Assembly (NCBI GenBank): GCA_964019425.1
Contig: OZ025866.1
Location: 124,001-188,000, forward strand
Direction of reading: 5' to 3'
DNA: 64,000 nt
From: Flectonema sp. DT1601
Lineage: Eukaryota > Euglenozoa > Diplonemea > Diplonemida > Diplonemidae
This document shows, one piece after another, positions 60,340 to 64,000 of this stretch (position 1 is its first letter; every line of letters starts with the position of its first letter). The notes under the pieces are model-generated. The model was not told where the DNA came from and searched no databases. It saw only the letters and a program-made list of their open reading frames with translations. A program made the position numbers and the translations under genes.

Positions 60340-61364
60340 ATGTTCGTTTTCTATCCCTTCTCCTATCCCTTTTGTTCAAAAAAAGCGGGAGGAAATTCTC
60401 TCATTCACGCTAAGATGCACTCTGAACTTTGATTTTTTGATCTGAGTGTGAGGGAATGACCTGTTAGTGCATTGGGCATAAGCTGGGCTGCAGTTTAGAT
60501 GTCTTAGGTGTTAATAAGGGGTTCCTCTTAGCATTTTTCTTTGTTCCCACCTTATGATTTTCTTGAAGAAAAAAAATAGAAGTCATAATGGTGCTTCCCT
60601 CTGGAAGGGTTGTAAGCCATGGTGTCCAACTAAATTAAAGGACAAGTCTGGGATAATCCCTGCCAGAGGGGCGAGTATTCTACCATGGTTGAAATACTCT
60701 GGCAACTGATCTTCAATTTTATGTTGTTTGTTAGCTGCTGGTGTATCTTGATAATGTGTTGATACTTGCATTTTTTTATTTGTAATCTTCTATTACAATT
60801 CTCTTTCTGTTCTGGTCTGTTACTTCATTTGTCTTGTTTAACTTCAGTTATATCCATTTTACTTTTTATTGTTTCCCATCTACTTTTTATTTTCTATTAG
60901 TTCTGGTCAGAAACTCCTGGGCAGCAAGAAGGAAAGCAGTTTAGTACTTCTGGGTGTTTGGCATCACCCCCCATAGTGAGCAAGTACAACAGGTAGCATT
61001 GGTAGTCTGTTGATCCTGAGTGATCCCAGCTACAGTTTTGTTTTTCTTTCTTTTTTTTAGAAGAAGATCAGGACATCCAAGCACTGCTGGATAGTTGCTG
61101 AATGCAGGGCCTGCCTGTGGCATTATAATAACAGGCTAAGTCATTTGTAGTTCATAGTTTACCTTTGATTTTATAACTTCACACAGGGTACTATGAACGA
61201 TGAGAGATCCAGTGGGATCACTCAGGGTCTAGTAGAGACCACCAATGTTGTGCGTTGATAGGCAAGGTGACCAACCTTGACATTCTTTCTTTTCTCTCCT
61301 GTTGTGACAAACACAAAATACACACACAGCTTACAGTGTGTTCTTTGTGTATGTTTTCTTCAGG
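60340..61364 (-). repeat. Left arm of large palindrome (repeat E, inverted)
   Basis: 1,025 bp, the reverse complement of 61,452-62,476 with few differences. The outer end is ATGTTCGTTTTCTATCCC and the inner end TTTGTGTATGTTTTCTTCAGG. It holds only short frames (60-62 codons), repeated in the other arm; I do not accept these as genes. Confidence 0.95.
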
Positions 61365-61451
61365 TGTGAGTAGTTTTTTTGTTCTTGCTCTTCAGGGAGG
61401 GCCTTAGCCAAAAGCTAACAGTCCAAATCTCACCTGGTAAACTCAACTCAT
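61365..61451 (-). repeat. Palindrome spacer containing element F inverted
   Basis: 87 bp, almost entirely the reverse complement of 60,254-60,339. Confidence 0.9.
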
Positions 61452-62476
61452 CCTGAAGAAAACATACACAAAGAATACACTGTAAGCTGTGCGTGTATTT
61501 TGTGTTTGTCACAACAGGAGAGAAAAGAAAGAATGTCAAGGTTGGTCACCTTGCCTATCAACGCACAACATTGGTGGTCTCTACTAGACCCTGAGTGATC
61601 CCACTGGATCTCTCATCGTTCATAGTACCCTGTGTGAAGTTATAAAATCAAAGGTAAACTATGAACTACAAATGACTTAGCCTGTTATTATAATGCCACA
61701 GGCAGGCCCTGCATTCAGCAACTATCCAGCAGTGCTTGGATGTCCTGATCTTCTTCTAAAAAAAAGAAAGAAAAACAAAACTGTAGCTGGGATCACTCAG
61801 GATCAACAGACTACCAATGCTACCTGTTGTACTTGCTCACTATGGGGGGTGATGCCAAACACCCAGAAGTACTAAACTGCTTTCCTTCTTGCTGCCCAGG
61901 AGTTTCTGACCAGAACTAATAGAAAATAAAAAGTAGATGGGAAACAATAAAAAGTAAAATGGATATAACTGAAGTTAAACAAGACAAATGAAGTAACAGA
62001 CCAGAACAGAAAGAGAATTGTAATAGAAGATTACAAATAAAAAAATGCAAGTATCAACACATTATCAAGATACACCAGCAGCTAACAAACAACATAAAAT
62101 TGAAGATCAGTTGCCAGAGTATTTCAACCATGGTAGAATACTCGCCCCTCTGGCAGGGATTATCCCAGACTTGTCCTTTAATTTAGTTGGACACCATGGC
62201 TTACAACCCTTCCAGAGGGAAGCACCATTATGACTTCTATTTTTTTTCTTCAAGAAAATCATAAGGTGGGAACAAAGAAAAATGCTAAGAGGAACCCCTT
62301 ATTAACACCTAAGACATCTAAACTGCAGCCCAGCTTATGCCCAATGCACTAACAGGTCATTCCCTCACACTCAGATCAAAAAATCAAAGTTCAGAGTGCA
62401 TCTTAGCGTGAATGAGAGAATTTCCTCCCGCTTTTTTTGAACAAAAGGGATAGGAGAAGGGATAGAAAACGAACAT
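61452..62476 (+). repeat. Right arm of large palindrome (repeat E, direct)
   Basis: 1,025 bp, beginning CCTGAAGAAAACATACACAA and ending GATAGAAAACGAACAT. Its length equals the left arm exactly by my count. Confidence 0.95.
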
Positions 62477-62484
62477 AACAATAA

Positions 62485-62665
62485 GATTCTAAGTGAGAAA
62501 CACTTAGCAGAAACACTTAGCAGCTTTTAAGGAGCTGAAAAGCAAAAAAAATATCTAAGTGAGAAACACTTAGTAGAAACAATTTGTAGCTAATTAAGCT
62601 GAAAATAAAAAAATAAAAAAAATTTCTAAGTGAGAAATACTTAGCAACTTTTAGAACAAATATTT
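62485..62665 (+). repeat. Minisatellite with hairpin core
   Basis: Three units of about 60-75 bp, each with TCTAAGTGAGAAACACTTAG, an inverted repeat (TAAGTG/CACTTA), and a short AGCTTTT/AGCTGAAAA tail. Confidence 0.8.
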
Positions 62666-62728
62666 CAGTAAATAACCTGTAATGATTAAACCATTACAAG
62701 TTTGATGCCAAAACTGACAAAGACTGAG

Positions 62729-63341
62729 TTGAATTTCCAGGTGAGATTTGGACTGTTAGCTTTTGGCTAAGGCCCTCCCTGAAGAGCAAGAACAAAAAAA
62801 CTACTCACACCTGAAGAAAACATACACAAAGAACACACTGTAAGCTGTGCGTGTATTTTGTGTTTGTCACAACAGGAGAGAAAAGAAAGAATGTCAAGGT
62901 TGATCACCTTGCCTATCAACGCACAACATTGGTAGTCTCTACTAGACCCTGAGTGATCCCACTGGATCTCTCATCGTTCATAGTACCTATGTGAAGTTAT
63001 AAAATCAAAGGTAAACTATGAACTACAAATGACTTAGCCTGTTATTATAATGCCACAGGCAGGCCCTGCATTCAGCAACTATCCAGCAGTGCTTGGATGT
63101 CCTGATCTTCTTCTAAAAAAAAGAAAGAAAAACAAAACTGTAGCTGGGATCACTCAGGATCAACAGACTACCAATGCTACCTGTTGTACTTGCTCACTAT
63201 GGGGGGTGATGCCAAACACCCAGAAGTACTAAACTGCTTTCCTTCTTGCTGCCCAGGAGTTTCTGACCAGAACTAATAGAAAATAAAAAGTAGATGGGAA
63301 ACAATAAAAAGTAAACTGGATATAACTGAAGTTAAACAAGA
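62729..63341 (+). repeat. Element F plus truncated repeat E, direct copy
   Basis: F (62,729-62,813) is followed directly by the first 525 or so bases of E (62,814-63,341), from CTGAAGAAAACATACACAAA to AAACAAGACAAATGAAGTAA. E stops before the half containing ATGCAAGTATCAACACATTA. Confidence 0.9.
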
Positions 63342-63379
63342 CAAATGAAGTAAAAAGACAAATGAAATAAAAAGAATTT

Positions 63380-63925
63380 AAAATAAAAAAAAAAAAAAAA
63401 AAATAAACAATGTTATCATTGTTTTTTTTATCGATCGACTATGTCGATTACTTTCTATTTTCCGTCCTGGTCAAGACGCTAAACTGATTGTTTTTTTTTC
63501 AAAATTAATAAAAAAGAATATAAAAAAATACAAAAAAAAGAATAAACAATGTTATCATTGTTTTTTTTTATCGTTCGACTTTGTCGACTAATTTCTATTT
63601 TCCGTTTTTTTTTCTTTAAAAAATAAATAAAAAGAATTTAAAATAAAAAAAAAGAATAAACAATATTATCATTGTTTTTTTATCGATCGACTATGTCGAT
63701 TACTTTCTATTTTCCGTCCTGGTCAGGACGCTAAACTGATTGTTTTTTCTTTAAAAATAAATAAAAAGAATAAAAAAAAAAAAAAAAAAGGAATAAACAA
63801 TGTTATCATTGTTTTTTTTTTATCGATCGACTATGTCGATTACTTACTATTTTCCGTCCTGGTCAAGACGCTAAACTGATTGTTTCCTTTTTTTAAATAA
63901 TAAATAAGAAAAAAAAAATTAAAAG

Positions 63926-63962
<37 letters not shown>

Positions 63963-64000
63963 ATAAACAATGAATGTTATCATTGTTTTTTTTCTATCGA
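63380..64000 (-). repeat. Tandem array of hairpin repeat R (minus orientation), continues past window
   Basis: Five units in reverse orientation to the 55.5-kb array, with AACAATGTTATCATTGTT hairpins near 63,405, 63,546, 63,660 (variant AACAATATT), 63,798 and 63,967 (variant with an ATGA insertion). The array runs off the window edge. Confidence 0.9.

Noticed and set aside
60583-63232. Repeated 60-62-codon frames in the palindrome arms as genes
   Set aside because: They are identical because the DNA is duplicated, have no recognisable domain, and cross low-complexity Lys stretches.
1-64000. Spliced-leader RNA or rRNA genes
   Set aside because: I looked for a kinetoplastid-type leader ending (TTTCTGTACTATATTG-like) and rRNA signatures and saw none.

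Overview
This is nuclear DNA of a ciliated or flagellated protist, most likely a euglenozoan, and I lean to the diplonemid/kinetoplastid side. Four things point there. (1) Every host gene recognised in the first 49 kb lies on the minus strand, like a polycistronic transcription unit. (2) Most starts are preceded on the sense strand by a CAG splice acceptor only tens of bases upstream, as expected for spliced-leader addition. (3) The window opens with a VP39-type cap 2'-O-methyltransferase, the family used for spliced-leader cap-4 methylation in kinetoplastids. (4) The duplicated HSP10 proteins and the receptor-type cyclase look like kinetoplastid ones. Ordinary GT-AG cis introns are also present, which fits diplonemids better than trypanosomatids. 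The standard code is used (TAA, TAG and TGA all end genes). No spliced-leader gene was found, so the taxon is an inference.

Layout, 1-49 kb (gene array, all minus): VP39-like cap methyltransferase (cut by the window edge), THEP1-like NTPase, an unknown 210-aa protein, a charged coiled-coil protein, two HSP10 genes, a basic unknown protein, F-actin capping protein beta, an SP-RING (PIAS/Siz) SUMO ligase with a duplicated 3' half, a PT-repeat polytopic membrane protein, a spliced 115-aa gene, an ABCC transporter, fumarylacetoacetase, a ubiquitin-like/BspA-LRR protein, a Cdc123-type ATP-grasp/caspase-like fusion, a spliced nucleotide-sugar transporter, a receptor adenylate cyclase, and a spliced coiled-coil gene. 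Spacers are packed with A and T homopolymers of 10-40 bases. Large gene-poor stretches (11.8-15.9, 17.8-23.3, 35.6-37.8 and 39.1-43.4 kb) hold dispersed repeats plus short open segments with splice-like borders, probably exons of genes I could not assemble.

Layout, 49.5-64 kb (mobile-element zone): a broken retroelement reverse-transcriptase relic; a MULE with long repeat-bearing inverted ends inserted in a dispersed repeat whose unfilled copy lies at 59 kb; a pogo/Tigger-like transposon with an open DD35D transposase, matching ends and a TA target duplication; arrays of a hairpin-rich roughly 115-140-bp repeat in both orientations; a tRNA-derived SINE; and a palindrome with two 1,025-bp arms around an 87-bp spacer.

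The genes do not form one pathway; they look like a housekeeping mix sharing transcription. The most unusual host gene is the 1,272-aa Cdc123-like/caspase-like fusion. The most unusual genome-level features are the acceptor-plus-A-run leaders and the short introns built from a T run followed by an A run.
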